From assembly GCA_021809895.1 (NCBI GenBank), contig JAJZJU010000017.1:1-32869 (forward strand): a DNA stretch of 32,869 nucleotides, in the 5' to 3' direction. This DNA comes from a bacterium (GTDB taxonomy: Bacteria > Chloroflexota > Dormibacteria > Aeolococcales > Bog-877). Each line of letters opens with the position of its first letter. Position 1 is the stretch's first letter. Below are positions 14,975-22,386 of the stretch, piece after piece. Below the pieces are notes generated by a model. That model was not told the DNA's origin and did not search any database. It was given only the letters and a program-made list of their open reading frames with translations. Made by a program: the position numbers and the translations under genes.

Positions 14975-15519
14975 CATGGAGGGTGGCAGGGACCGTTCCT
15001 CCACACTGAGCGTAACCAAGGACCGCGTTGCAGGTCGCCGCGAGGTTCCCGCTGGACCGGTTGGGTCCTCTGCCGCGGGTGCGGCTGCCCTCTGGCGGTG
15101 TGGGGTTGGCGTTCGCTCGTGGGCGAGGCGGCCTGCCGACCCCGACCTCGCCAGCCCCTGCCAATTGGGGTTGGCGGGTGGGTGGCGGAGGGCGGCGGTC
15201 TCCAACACGCTCCACTGAATAGTCACGGCCCCCACGGGTCCCCCCTCCCCAGGGACCGCCGCCCTCCCAATCCCCGGAGCCGGCCAAGGAAAGGGCGACG
15301 GTGCTGCCGGGGGCTGAGCCGGCCACTGTCGGCCGCTCTCACCCGCCCGACCACCTGCGGGAGCACTCGAATTAGAAGGAGGGTGCCTTAGCCCTCGCCC
15401 ACAGCTCGCCCGCCAGCAAGGAGAGATTCGGCCCCGGTGCTGGCCGAGCCCCGGGGCCCTTTGGCACGCTCCATGGCCCGGGAACTAAGGTCGGCGTCAC
15501 TTTCCGAGCTCATCCCCGG
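14975..15519. other. Shared core and non-coding part of block B
   Basis: No gene is supported. The first 130 bp are the core found in all three blocks, without the 27-28 bp between GGTCGCCCCGA repeats that copies A and C carry. A relaxed member of the hairpin family lies near 15140-15185, and a terminator hairpin is at 15430-15458. Confidence 0.55.
15430..15458 (-). terminator. Terminator hairpin of the sigma-factor gene
   Basis: GGCCCCGG and CCGGGGCC, 13-nt loop, about 60 bases past the sigma stop on the minus strand. It is also present in block A. Confidence 0.5.
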
Positions 15520-16521
15520 TCAGGCAGGGAGCGCGAGCGGCAGGCCGAAGCGGGGCAGCCAGCTGCTCTCGAAGCCGGTGACAGCGGAGACCTGTCCCCC
15601 GCTGAGCTCGAGCACGAGGAGGCTGACGGCGGGCCTGGCGCCGCCGTGAAGGTAGGCGCCAAACGCCAGCTGACCATTGGCTCGCACGGTGGGGACCAGT
15701 TCATACTTCCATCGGTCCCCGGCAAAGATGGCGGCGAAGAAGCTGGCGGCGGCCTCGCGGCCCTGGTACTGGAGGGGGATTGGGGGCATGGATACCAGGA
15801 CGTCGGTGGTGAGCAGGGAGATGAGACCCTCGACATCGCCGGCCTGATATGCCCTGACGAACCGGGACGCCAGCGCCTGTTCGGCGGGCGAGCCCGCGGG
15901 TGGCGCGACCTCGCGGTCTCCCGGACGCAGCTGGAGGTGCAGACGGGCACGCGCCCGCTTGAGGGCGCTGTTGACCGACGCGATGGTCGAGTCGAGGAGG
16001 TCGGCCACCTCCCCGGCGTGATACCCAAGGACATCGCAGAGGATGAGCGCGGCGCGCTGGCGCGCAGGCAGCCGCTGCAGCGCCGTCACGAACGCCAGCG
16101 AGATGGCTTCGGTCTGTTCGTAGCGAGCCTCCGGCCCGAGCTGGAGGTCGATCACGCCCTCGAAGAGCGCTTGCGGGTAGGGCTCCAGCCAGACGACCTC
16201 CCCGAGCCAGGTCGGCGGGGGCGGGTCGATCTCGGGCATCTGCCATTGGGCAGCCGGGCGCCGCTTGGCAGAACGCAGCGCGTTGAGGCACCGGTTGGTG
16301 GCGATGCGGTAGAGCCAGGTGCGGATCGAGGCCCGCCCGGTAAAACCATCCAACCCCTGCCAGGCGGCCAACAGGGTCTCCTGGAGCACGTCCTCAGCGT
16401 CCTGCAGGGAGCCCAGCATTCTGTAGCAATGGGCCCGCAGCTCCCCAAGGTGCGGCTCGGTGAGGTCTCGGAAAGCGTCGCCGTCCCCGAAGCGCGCTCT
16501 GGTCAGCAGCTCGGCCGCCAC
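15520..16521 (-). CDS. ECF sigma factor with SnoaL-like C-terminal domain
   Basis: 333-residue extracytoplasmic-function sigma factor of the SigG/SigJ type. Region 2 is at about 10-85 (HCYRMLGSLQDAEDVLQETL, then RTWLYRIATNRCLNALR). Region 4 is at about 140-195 (LPARQRAALILCDVLGYHAGE, then SALKRARARL). A SnoaL-like domain spans about 208-333 (QALASRFVRAYQAGDVEG to ESSWLPRFGLP). In such factors the SnoaL domain modulates activity, replacing an anti-sigma partner; none is encoded nearby. GTG 16521 follows GAGGTG. The gene diverges from an SRPBCC gene across a 187-bp region that should hold both promoters. Its 3' part is duplicated at 6280-6654. Confidence 0.9.
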   Translation of the reverse strand: MAAELLTRARFGDGDAFRDLTEPHLGELRAHCYRMLGSLQDAEDVLQETLLAAWQGLDGFTGRASIRTWLYRIATNRCLNALRSAKRRPAAQWQMPEIDPPPPTWLGEVVWLEPYPQALFEGVIDLQLGPEARYEQTEAISLAFVTALQRLPARQRAALILCDVLGYHAGEVADLLDSTIASVNSALKRARARLHLQLRPGDREVAPPAGSPAEQALASRFVRAYQAGDVEGLISLLTTDVLVSMPPIPLQYQGREAAASFFAAIFAGDRWKYELVPTVRANGQLAFGAYLHGGARPAVSLLVLELSGGQVSAVTGFESSWLPRFGLPLALPA

Positions 16522-16707
16522 CTCAGCTCACCCCCGACGCTGGCTGCCGCACCACTCCGACTGCTCGCCTGCCTCCACGCTTGCACATGCAAAGCAGCAG
16601 ACCGCCCAGTTTCCGCACCGTCCGGTGTCTATACCCTCGATGGCCCGGTCGCTCCGGGCACCGCGGGGCCTGACTGCCCAGTAAATCTGACCCAAGGAGG
16701 GAGAATC

Positions 16708-17151
16708 ATGGATGACCAGAGTTATACCACCTCATTTACGGTGGACCAGAGTCCGGAGGAGGTCTTCTCCGCCATCAACAATGTCCGCGGATGGTGGGCA
16801 GGAGAGTTCGAAGGCGACACCGAGGAGCTGGGCAGTGAGTTCACCTATCGGTACGAGGACGTCCATTGGTCCAAGCAGCGGATCAGCGAGTCCGTCCCGG
16901 GTCAACGGGTCGTCTGGCACGTCCTGGATGGCGAGCTCAGTTTCGTCGCCCAGAAGGACGAGTGGCGGGACACCGACATCGTCTTCGACATCACCAGGAG
17001 GGGCGCCCAGACCGAACTTCGCTTCACCCATGAGGGCCTGACTCCCCAGCGCGAGTGCTTCCACAGCTGTACAGACGCCTGGGGCTTTTTGGTCAACCAG
17101 AGCCTGAGGAGCCTGATCACCACCGGCAAGGGCCAGAGGCCTGATTGGTAG
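16708..17151 (+). CDS. SRPBCC (AHSA1/START-like) protein
   Basis: 147-residue single-domain SRPBCC protein with a hydrophobic ligand cavity, no known enzyme activity. The full family pattern is present: FTVDQSPEEVFSAINNVRGWW, FTYRYEDVHWSKQRI, VPGQRVVWHV, FDITRRGAQTELRFTHEGLTP and SLRSLITTGKGQ. ATG 16708 follows AAGGAGG; the long ORF-track extension upstream is antisense to the sigma gene. The gene is divergent from the ECF sigma factor, which may regulate it. Confidence 0.9.
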   Translation: MDDQSYTTSFTVDQSPEEVFSAINNVRGWWAGEFEGDTEELGSEFTYRYEDVHWSKQRISESVPGQRVVWHVLDGELSFVAQKDEWRDTDIVFDITRRGAQTELRFTHEGLTPQRECFHSCTDAWGFLVNQSLRSLITTGKGQRPDW

Positions 17152-17305
17152 CGGCCGGTGTGCATCTTGGAGTGCTTTCGCGCCGCTCGCTGCTCGCGCC
17201 GGCAGCCGTCGTCCCCCGGCGGGCTCCCGCTCGCCCAGCAGCGGCTGCGAGCCTCCCACCTACAGCCGCGCATGCCCGTGGCGCAGGCCCAGTCCAGCTC
17301 GGTGC

Positions 17306-17311
17306 TATCAT
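17306..17311 (+). promoter_or_regulatory. -10 element of Phd-VapC operon
   Basis: TATCAT with eight bases before ATG 17320, close to the spacing seen at the other antitoxin promoters. Confidence 0.45.
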
Positions 17312-17319
17312 GTCGCACT

Positions 17320-17562
17320 ATGAAGGTCGGAGTGCGTGAGCTGCGCAATCGCACCAACCAGGTGATAGAGGCCGTCCGCAGCGGTGAGCGCGTTACGCTC
17401 ACGGTCCGAGGCGATCCCGTGGCCGACATCGTGCCCCACGGCCAGCGCTACCGATGGCTGGCTGGCAATCGGCTGAGAAGCCAACTGGTACATCTGGCGG
17501 CGGACCCTGGCCTGCAGGCCGACCTGGATGAGATCGTCGGCCAGACCCTGGGAGACCTTTGA
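17320..17562 (+). CDS. Phd/YefM-type antitoxin
   Basis: 80-residue antitoxin of the Phd/YefM family. The N-terminal dimerisation and DNA-binding fold is MKVGVRELRNRTNQVIEAVR followed by SGERVTLTVRGDPVADIVP; the remaining residues form the toxin-binding arm. ATG 17320 lies eight bases after a TATCAT hexamer. The stop overlaps the toxin start, so the pair is coupled. Confidence 0.9.
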   Translation: MKVGVRELRNRTNQVIEAVRSGERVTLTVRGDPVADIVPHGQRYRWLAGNRLRSQLVHLAADPGLQADLDEIVGQTLGDL

Positions 17563-17966
17563 GCGCGGGGTCTGCGGGTCTCCTGGACACCTCGGTCTTC
17601 ATAGCCCGAGAGTCTGGTCGGCCCCTGGGGCCTCTCCCGGAGCGGGTGGCAGTGTCGGTGGTCACGATCGGCGAGCTGCAGCTGGGCGTCCTCAACGCTG
17701 GGGACTCAGCGGTTAGAGAGCGCCGGGCGGCCACCCTGGCGCTGGCTCGAACCGCCGACCCGCTGCCGGTCAGCGAGGCGATCATGGTCAGCTGGGCGCG
17801 CCTGGTGGCAGACTGTAGGGCCGCCGGAGTCCACAAGATGGTCAAGCTCACCGACTCTCTCATCGCCGCCACCGCCGTCGAGCATGGCCTCCCGGTCGTA
17901 ACCCAGGACTCCGACTACGACCAGATCTCAAGAGCCCACCCGTCCGTGACCGTGGTGAAGGTGTAG
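17559..17966 (+). CDS. PIN-domain toxin (VapC-like)
   Basis: 135-residue PIN ribonuclease with D10 (LLDTSVFIA), E39 (TIGELQLG), D99 (KLTDSLIAATA) and D117/D119 (TQDSDYD). It starts at TTG 17559 with a TTGA overlap of the antitoxin stop. All catalytic positions are present, so it should be active. A short perfect stem-loop (GGTTAGC-CGC-GCTAACC) follows at 18065. Confidence 0.9.
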   Translation: MSAGSAGLLDTSVFIARESGRPLGPLPERVAVSVVTIGELQLGVLNAGDSAVRERRAATLALARTADPLPVSEAIMVSWARLVADCRAAGVHKMVKLTDSLIAATAVEHGLPVVTQDSDYDQISRAHPSVTVVKV

Positions 17967-18378
17967 CCGACATCGGGGAGCGGGCCACTTGGCGGCCCTC
18001 ATCAGCTTGGGTACGCCCGACGTGGTCGACCGGTTCGCCGGTTGGGACGGCAGCCGGGGATCGTGGTTAGCCGCGCTAACCGGTCTGAGGAGACGAACGG
18101 ACGATCAGGTGTTCACAGCTCCAGCGGTCGCCGCACTGTCGCGGCTGCGCGCTAGGCTGGGGCGGCGACCTCGTCTCATCCCGACCCAACTCCTGGAAGG
18201 AGCGGGCTCCCGAGTCCAATTGGGTCCTGAGCAAGGACATCCTGGAGGAGATGAACTCACCGCCAAGTGCTGCGGCCAGGACCTTTGGACCGGACCATCG
18301 CCGGGCTACCCAAGCGGTTCCCTGGCCGAAGGCGAGCAAAGACTGCTCTCCCACCGCCCCGTCTCTACGATTTGTCCA
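17967..18378. other. Intergenic stretch, no recognised gene
   Basis: A 7-bp perfect stem-loop at 18065-18081 may end the VapC transcript. A plus-strand peptide near 18210-18260 (SNWVLSKDILEEMNS) looks protein-like but is isolated and unassigned. Confidence 0.4.
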
Positions 18379-18633
18379 ATGTTAGAGTCGGCCGACCGGT
18401 GTGACGTGATGGACGGGATGCCCGGACCGTTGCGGGCGGACCTGGAGCACCTCGGCACGGCGTTGGACCAGGTGCTGGCCGAGTCCGGGGGATCGGACCT
18501 GGTGACAGACGTGGCGGACCTACGCCGGGCCACCATCCGACTGCGCCAGGCCAGGGGCTCCGCCGCGGCGCTGGCCACCCAACGAGTGGTCGACCTGGTG
18601 GCGAGCTTGGACCTGGATCGAGCGGAACGAGTG
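18379..18633 (+). pseudogene. N-terminal fragment of phosphoenolpyruvate carboxylase
   Basis: From ATG 18379 the reading frame contains PLRADLEHLGTALDQVLAES, VADLRRATIRLRQ and VVDLVASLDLDRAERVA, which matches the first 85 residues of PEP carboxylases (LR-D--LG--LG-V, then LDL----VARAF). After ERVA the family sequence (RAF--YF-LVNLAEE) is lost and unrelated residues run to a stop at 18768. More than 90 percent of the enzyme is absent. A TACGAT hexamer seven bases before the ATG suggests the old promoter may persist. Confidence 0.5.
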
Positions 18634-18999
18634 GCGCAAGACCCGAACCGGCGACGGCAAGCTTGGCAGAGCTCAGGTCGAGAAGGACCGCTCGTCCCGA
18701 CCGGGTGTTACTTATGGGCACTCGGTAGCAACGGTTCCCCATTCAAGTCCGCAAATACGCTCATCTGAGTGGAGCCGAAGGGGAGGCGCTCAGCGCTCTG
18801 GTCCTTGAGGCGTGGCCGGCCGCGGGCCCGATGTAGTGCCTAGCGCCTTGGCCTGGTGAGCGGCGGGACCCTTGAACAACGAAAGGGATCGAAAGTCGCC
18901 AGTTCGGCCTCCTCCGAGATCGGAGGTAGCGGCGAGAGGGGTGGGCGGATGCACCGCCAAGGTCTGAGGAGCCAGCTGCTACCAGGATGCTACCTCTAG
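18634..18999. other. Intergenic stretch upstream of MazEF
   Basis: No gene supported. A peptide QVRKYAHLSGAEGEALSALV near 18740-18800 resembles a transposase-like fragment, but weakly. A short palindrome, CCTCCGA-GA-TCGGAGG, lies at 18911-18926 and could be a MazE operator. Confidence 0.35.
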
Positions 19000-19005
19000 T
19001 AGTAT
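19000..19005 (+). promoter_or_regulatory. -10 element of MazEF, leaderless geometry
   Basis: TAGTAT with a six-base spacer (TTGAGT) before ATG 19012. Confidence 0.45.
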
Positions 19006-19011
19006 TTGAGT

Positions 19012-19260
19012 ATGAAGGTGAGCGTCAGCCTGCCCGAGGAGGACGTCGAGTTCCTGGACTCGTACGCCCAGTCGCAGAGCTTCCCCTCGCGGTCGGCGGT
19101 TCTGCACAAGGCAGTGCGACTGTTGCGCGGAGCAGAACTTAGCCCGGCATATGAGGACGCCTTCCTCGAATGGGAGCGTTCCGGGGAGGCGGCCGCCTGG
19201 GATGTGACCGCCTGGGATGTGACCGCCGACGAAGGTCTCAAGGCCGATGCTCCGGGGTGA
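19012..19260 (+). CDS. MazE-like RHH antitoxin
   Basis: 82-residue ribbon-helix-helix antitoxin: MKVSVSLPEEDVEFLDSYAQ, SRSAVLHKAVRLLRG, then an acidic toxin-binding tail (AFLEWERSGEAAAWDVT). The tail holds a perfect 15-bp tandem duplication (19195-19209 and 19210-19224) encoding AWDVT twice, probably a recent slippage event. ATG 19012 is preferred to TTG 19006 because the fold begins there and a -10 hexamer lies six bases upstream. It overlaps MazF by 14 bases. Confidence 0.88.
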   Translation: MKVSVSLPEEDVEFLDSYAQSQSFPSRSAVLHKAVRLLRGAELSPAYEDAFLEWERSGEAAAWDVTAWDVTADEGLKADAPG

Positions 19261-19594
19261 CATCCGGTTGGTCGATCTGGAACCGGTAAGGGGTGCGGAA
19301 GCCAACAAGCGCCGTCCGGCTGTGGTCGTGAGCAACGACGGCGCCAACGCCTCGGCCGTGCAGCTGGGACGGGGAGTGGTGACGGTTGTGCCGGTGACCT
19401 CGAGCATTGAGATGGTCCACCCGTTCCAGGTGCTCCTGCCGGCCCGGGCCACCGGCCTGCGCCAGGACTCCAAGGCGCAGGCGGAGCAGGTGCGCTCGGT
19501 CGCGGTGCAGCGCCTCGGGCCGCGGATCGGGAGCGTGCCGCCCGCCATCATGGAGAAGCTGGACGAGGCGCTTCGCCTCCATCTGTCCCTGTAG
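19247..19594 (+). CDS. mazF: MazF endoribonuclease toxin
   Basis: 115-residue MazF/PemK toxin, a sequence-specific mRNA (or tRNA/rRNA) interferase. Family features: MLRGDIRLVDLEPVRGAEANKRRPAVVVSND, the conserved VVTVVPVTSSI strand, and the QAEQVRSVAVQRLG segment, with a C-terminal helix (MEKLDEALRLHL). Length is normal. It starts within the end of the antitoxin gene. The stop is followed 25 bases later by the left edge of block C. Confidence 0.93.
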   Translation: MLRGDIRLVDLEPVRGAEANKRRPAVVVSNDGANASAVQLGRGVVTVVPVTSSIEMVHPFQVLLPARATGLRQDSKAQAEQVRSVAVQRLGPRIGSVPPAIMEKLDEALRLHLSL

Positions 19595-19765
19595 CCTCCC
19601 CCCTCCCCAACCCGCCGCACCTAATCCCAGGCCCCCGGGAACCCGCCGCCTGTCGGCGTGAGACCTGGCGCCAGGTGGTAACGAGGCGCCGTGGCGCCGG
19701 GTATGGGGCCTCAGGACGGTCCGGGACCACACTCCTTTTCCGGGAGGCGGCTCCCCCGCCTCTGG

Positions 19766-20218
19766 TCACAACCCCGGTGGTGGCGGCTCGCTTGGGGAGG
19801 CGATCTGCGGGCTCCACGGATCGACCACCACTATCCCGACATCCTCGAAGTCGCGCACATTGCGGGTCGCCAGCGCGGCGCCCCAGGCCCGGCAGGTCGC
19901 AGCGATCTGACCGTCGGTGATGCCCATCGGACGGCCGGTGCGGGAGCGACCGGCCACGATCTCCGCGTAGTGCGAGGCCGCAGTGCTGTCAAAGGCGATC
20001 ACCTGTCCCCCCAGCTCATCGTTGATGATCGCTCGGATGCCCTCGGCGAGCCGGGACCTACTGGCGCCATCGGGCAGCCTGGCGACTCCGTAGAGCAACT
20101 CGGCGAGCGTCGTGGCGGTCACCGCCACCTCTTCCCGGTCATCGACAGAGGCCAGAACCTGCTGGTCGGGGGTCTGGCGCGCCAGTTCCGAGATGACATT
20201 GGTGTCCAGGATGATCAC
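19766..20218 (-). CDS. FitB-like PIN toxin (copy 2, intact)
   Basis: 150-residue PIN ribonuclease of the FitB/VapC type. It has D5 (MIILDTNVISEL), E40 (TTLAELLYGVARLP), D102 (GITDGQIAATC) and D123 with the TRNVRDFEDVG strand. It starts at ATG 20218, overlapping the FitA stop by four bases. It is the intact counterpart of the broken gene at 14298-14647 and should be the only functional toxin of the pair. The C-terminal tail is Pro-rich. Confidence 0.92.
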   Translation of the reverse strand: MIILDTNVISELARQTPDQQVLASVDDREEVAVTATTLAELLYGVARLPDGASRSRLAEGIRAIINDELGGQVIAFDSTAASHYAEIVAGRSRTGRPMGITDGQIAATCRAWGAALATRNVRDFEDVGIVVVDPWSPQIASPSEPPPPGL

Positions 20219-20457
20219 TTTTCGAAGTCAGCCGCGCGCGTCAGCTCGGTCCGGGGCGGGAACTTGATCTCGTCCAGGCCCAGACCGACCAGACGCTGGT
20301 GGATTCGACTGCCGACACCACGCGGCCGCGCCGGCGCCAGCGACCCACGCAGGATTTCGCGGGCCTCGGCCTCCATCGAGCGTCCGTGCTGTGCTGCTCT
20401 GATCCGAAGCCGCTCCTTGGTGTCGTCGTCGAGCTTGCGTACGGTTAGGGTCGACAT
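20215..20457 (-). CDS. FitA-like RHH antitoxin (copy 2)
   Basis: 80 residues, differing from copy 1 (14644-14886) at only a few positions. The RHH domain is MSTLTVRKLDDDTKERLRIR with GRSMEAEAREILRGSL, and the toxin-binding end is LDEIKFPPRTELTRAADF. ATG 20457 follows AGGAGG; the ORF-track extension to 20751 reads through block-C non-coding DNA. An imperfect palindrome (TGACGGCAGCGCTGTCA, 20475-20491) upstream is a likely operator. Confidence 0.92.
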   Translation of the reverse strand: MSTLTVRKLDDDTKERLRIRAAQHGRSMEAEAREILRGSLAPARPRGVGSRIHQRLVGLGLDEIKFPPRTELTRAADFEK

Positions 20458-20474
20458 CGATCGCCTCCTGGACC

Positions 20475-20491
20475 TGACGGCAGCGCTGTCA
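20475..20491. promoter_or_regulatory. Putative FitA operator, copy 2
   Basis: Identical 17-nt imperfect palindrome to that upstream of copy 1, beside a TTGACA hexamer on the minus strand. Confidence 0.4.
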
Positions 20492-20552
20492 ATGCTACGC
20501 ATCGCAGGCAGTATCGTCTGCGGCTCTTTCCCCGGCAAGGCTGGGGCCGGGG

Positions 20553-20908
20553 CATGGAGGGTGGCAGGGACCGTTCCTCCGCGCTCAGCGGAACCAAGTC
20601 CTGCGTTCCGGGTCGCCCCGAACGGTCGTGAGCCACGTGGTCGCCCCGAGGTTCCCGCTGGGCCGGTCGGGTCCTCTGCCGCGGGTGCGGCTGCCCTCTG
20701 GCCTTGTGGGGTGGCAACTGGTGGCGGAGGAGTGAGCGGTAGTGCCGACAAGAGTGGTTGAGTGAACCTGGAAGAGGTTGCCGAGTAGGACTGGCGAGGT
20801 CAGGCTGTGGGTGATTGCCTTTGAGGGCACCCGCCGGCTAGTGCAAGACATCCCATGGCTGTAACTTGTCAAGTCCGAGCGGTCAACACGTACTGTTGTG
20901 CGCATATG
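20553..20908. other. Shared core and IS110 flank, no gene
   Basis: The first 160 bp are the shared core. The remainder is unique sequence downstream of the IS110 transposase and probably includes the element's 3' end. No ORF here is convincing. Confidence 0.5.
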
Positions 20909-22144
20909 TCAAGCCGCCCGAGCCGTGCCGTCCGGGGCATTTCCAGCCCGATGTCCCCAGGCCTTGGCCTCGTCGTAGGCCTCGCGGTGGGCCAGACAGC
21001 CGTGCAAGATTCCCACCCAGCGGTTGGCCAGAGCGCGGAGGGCGCAGTTGTGCCCGTCCCCCTTTGCCCGGCGAAAGTCGTAGTAGGCTCTGGCGCCTGG
21101 AGAGCTGGTGAGGGATGCAAAGGCCCATAGGTAGGTCGCGTCGCCCAGGTGACGGTTACGCACGAAGCGTGCCAGCACTACCTTCTTGGTTCCCGACGCC
21201 CTGGTAATGGGAGCTGTCCCGGCATAGTTCTTGCGGGACCTGGCATCCTGGTACCGGTTCGGGTCGTCCCCGAATTCGCCCAACACCCGGGCGCCGAGGA
21301 TTGTACCGAGCCCTGGCAAGCTGGTGATGATGTCGGCGTCCGGGTGACTCTCAAAAGACTCTGTCAGCTCGGCCTCCAGGGCCTTAATCTGGCGGGTCAT
21401 CTCGGCGATCACTGCGATAGTGGAGGCGCCCACCCCGCTGTAGGCGCGGGTCACCGTCGCTGGTGCCTCGAGCTGGGGGGTCCGCAGCGCCTGCTGGACC
21501 TCGTGAGCCCGCCGTTCCAGGTTCCGCTGGCGCCCGCCCCGGCGCAGGGTCGCCTGCAGGGCCGAAAGCGAGAGCGCCCGGCCCTGCTCAGGCCGGGGGG
21601 CACGCTCCAGCACCGCCAGGGCGTCGTGGTGAGCCAGATCCCCGCCGAAGGCTGCCAGGGCTCCCGGATAGTACTCCCTGAGCTGGGCTCGCAGGCCATT
21701 CAGCTGCCGCTGGCGCGACCAGAGCAGGCGCTGATGGGAGCGAGCCAGCAGCTGCACCGCTGTCACCTCCTCCGAGTCGCCCGCCACCTGACGATGCAGG
21801 TGGCGATCGGTGCGCACCAGGTCGGCCAGCATCTTGGCGTCGGCGCGGTCGGACTTGGCTCCGGAGTTGGATTGCCGCTCCCGGTAGCGGGACGCCACCT
21901 TGGGGTTCACCGCGTACACCTGGTAGCCGGCAGCCACCAGGGAGGCCACCCACAGACCCCGGTCCGTCTCGATGCCCACCGCCACCTGGGCTGGATCCTG
22001 GGCATGCTCGGCCACCAAGCAGTGGAGGAGACCGACCCCCTCCACTCCCTCAGGCAAGCGCCGGTAGGCCAGGGTCGCGCCCGCCTCGTCCATGACCACC
22101 ACGTCGTGGTGATCATCCGCCCAGTCGTCGCCCACAAAGATCAT
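20909..22144 (-). CDS. IS110-family transposase
   Basis: 411-residue DEDD-type recombinase of the IS110 family, which uses a bridge RNA in characterised relatives. The N-terminal RuvC-like domain starts MIFVGDDWADDHHDVVVMDEAG and includes VAVGIETDRGLW and SGAKSDRADAKMLADLVR, giving the acidic residues. A coiled-coil linker lies at about 130-260. The C-terminal Transposase_20 domain has ITSLPGLGTILGARVLGEFG and NYAGTAPITRASGTKK with the catalytic Ser region. Length is normal and the frame is open, so it may be active. The gene lies between block C and a zinc-ribbon gene. Confidence 0.93.
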   Translation of the reverse strand: MIFVGDDWADDHHDVVVMDEAGATLAYRRLPEGVEGVGLLHCLVAEHAQDPAQVAVGIETDRGLWVASLVAAGYQVYAVNPKVASRYRERQSNSGAKSDRADAKMLADLVRTDRHLHRQVAGDSEEVTAVQLLARSHQRLLWSRQRQLNGLRAQLREYYPGALAAFGGDLAHHDALAVLERAPRPEQGRALSLSALQATLRRGGRQRNLERRAHEVQQALRTPQLEAPATVTRAYSGVGASTIAVIAEMTRQIKALEAELTESFESHPDADIITSLPGLGTILGARVLGEFGDDPNRYQDARSRKNYAGTAPITRASGTKKVVLARFVRNRHLGDATYLWAFASLTSSPGARAYYDFRRAKGDGHNCALRALANRWVGILHGCLAHREAYDEAKAWGHRAGNAPDGTARAA

Positions 22145-22338
22145 CTCGTCCTCCTACTTCGACCACCGCCATCCAGATGAGCCGGAGGGGATTCGCTCAC
22201 GCGCTAATGGATCAGTGCTCAGTGGCACGTCATCCCATCTGTGGTCTTCATCCCCTCGCCAATCAGCGGGGGCACGGTCTTGCAGCAGGGCTCTCAGGCC
22301 CAGCGCTGAATAGTGCTCACCCACTGACGGCTCGGAGC

Positions 22339-22369
22339 CCCCAGCCTGACCGTTCAGGCCGGGCTGGGG
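22339..22369 (-). ncRNA. Compound stem-loop, terminator or bridge-RNA element
   Basis: CCCCAGCC pairs with GGCTGGGG, and within it CCTGA pairs with TCAGG. It lies just past the zinc-ribbon stop and upstream of the IS110 transposase, so it is either the terminator of the former or a structural part of an IS110 bridge RNA. Position alone cannot decide. Confidence 0.3.
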
Positions 22370-22386
22370 CAAGTGGAGCGAGAGAT

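Larger units (their letters stand above)
14143..15894. repeat. Composite duplicated block B
   Basis: The left part (14143-15106) matches block C (19620-20712), and the right part (14975-15894) matches block A (5535-6654). It contains a broken FitB, an intact FitA, the shared core and the SnoaL part of the sigma gene. Only here are the two halves joined and the sigma gene complete. Confidence 0.85.
19620..20712. repeat. Duplicated block C (intact FitAB plus shared core)
   Basis: Matches block B from 14143 onward, through spacer, FitB, FitA and the shared core. It ends at 20712, where an unrelated sequence leading into the IS110 element begins. Compared with B it retains 95 bp inside the toxin gene and 27-28 bp inside the core. 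Confidence 0.87.
20713..22386 (-). mobile_element. IS110-family element (approximate limits)
   Basis: One full-length IS110 transposase with non-coding flanks. The left limit is set where block C homology stops. The right limit is set before the zinc-ribbon stop. IS110 elements lack typical terminal inverted repeats, so the ends cannot be fixed by eye. The 242 bp upstream of the transposase start is where IS110-group bridge RNA is expected. Confidence 0.4.

Noticed and set aside
15646-16707. N-terminal two-thirds of the 501-aa plus-strand ORF
   Set aside because: Antisense to the sigma-factor gene; the real SRPBCC protein starts at ATG 16708 after AAGGAGG.
21149-22180. 343-aa plus-strand ORF
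   Set aside because: Antisense to the IS110 transposase.
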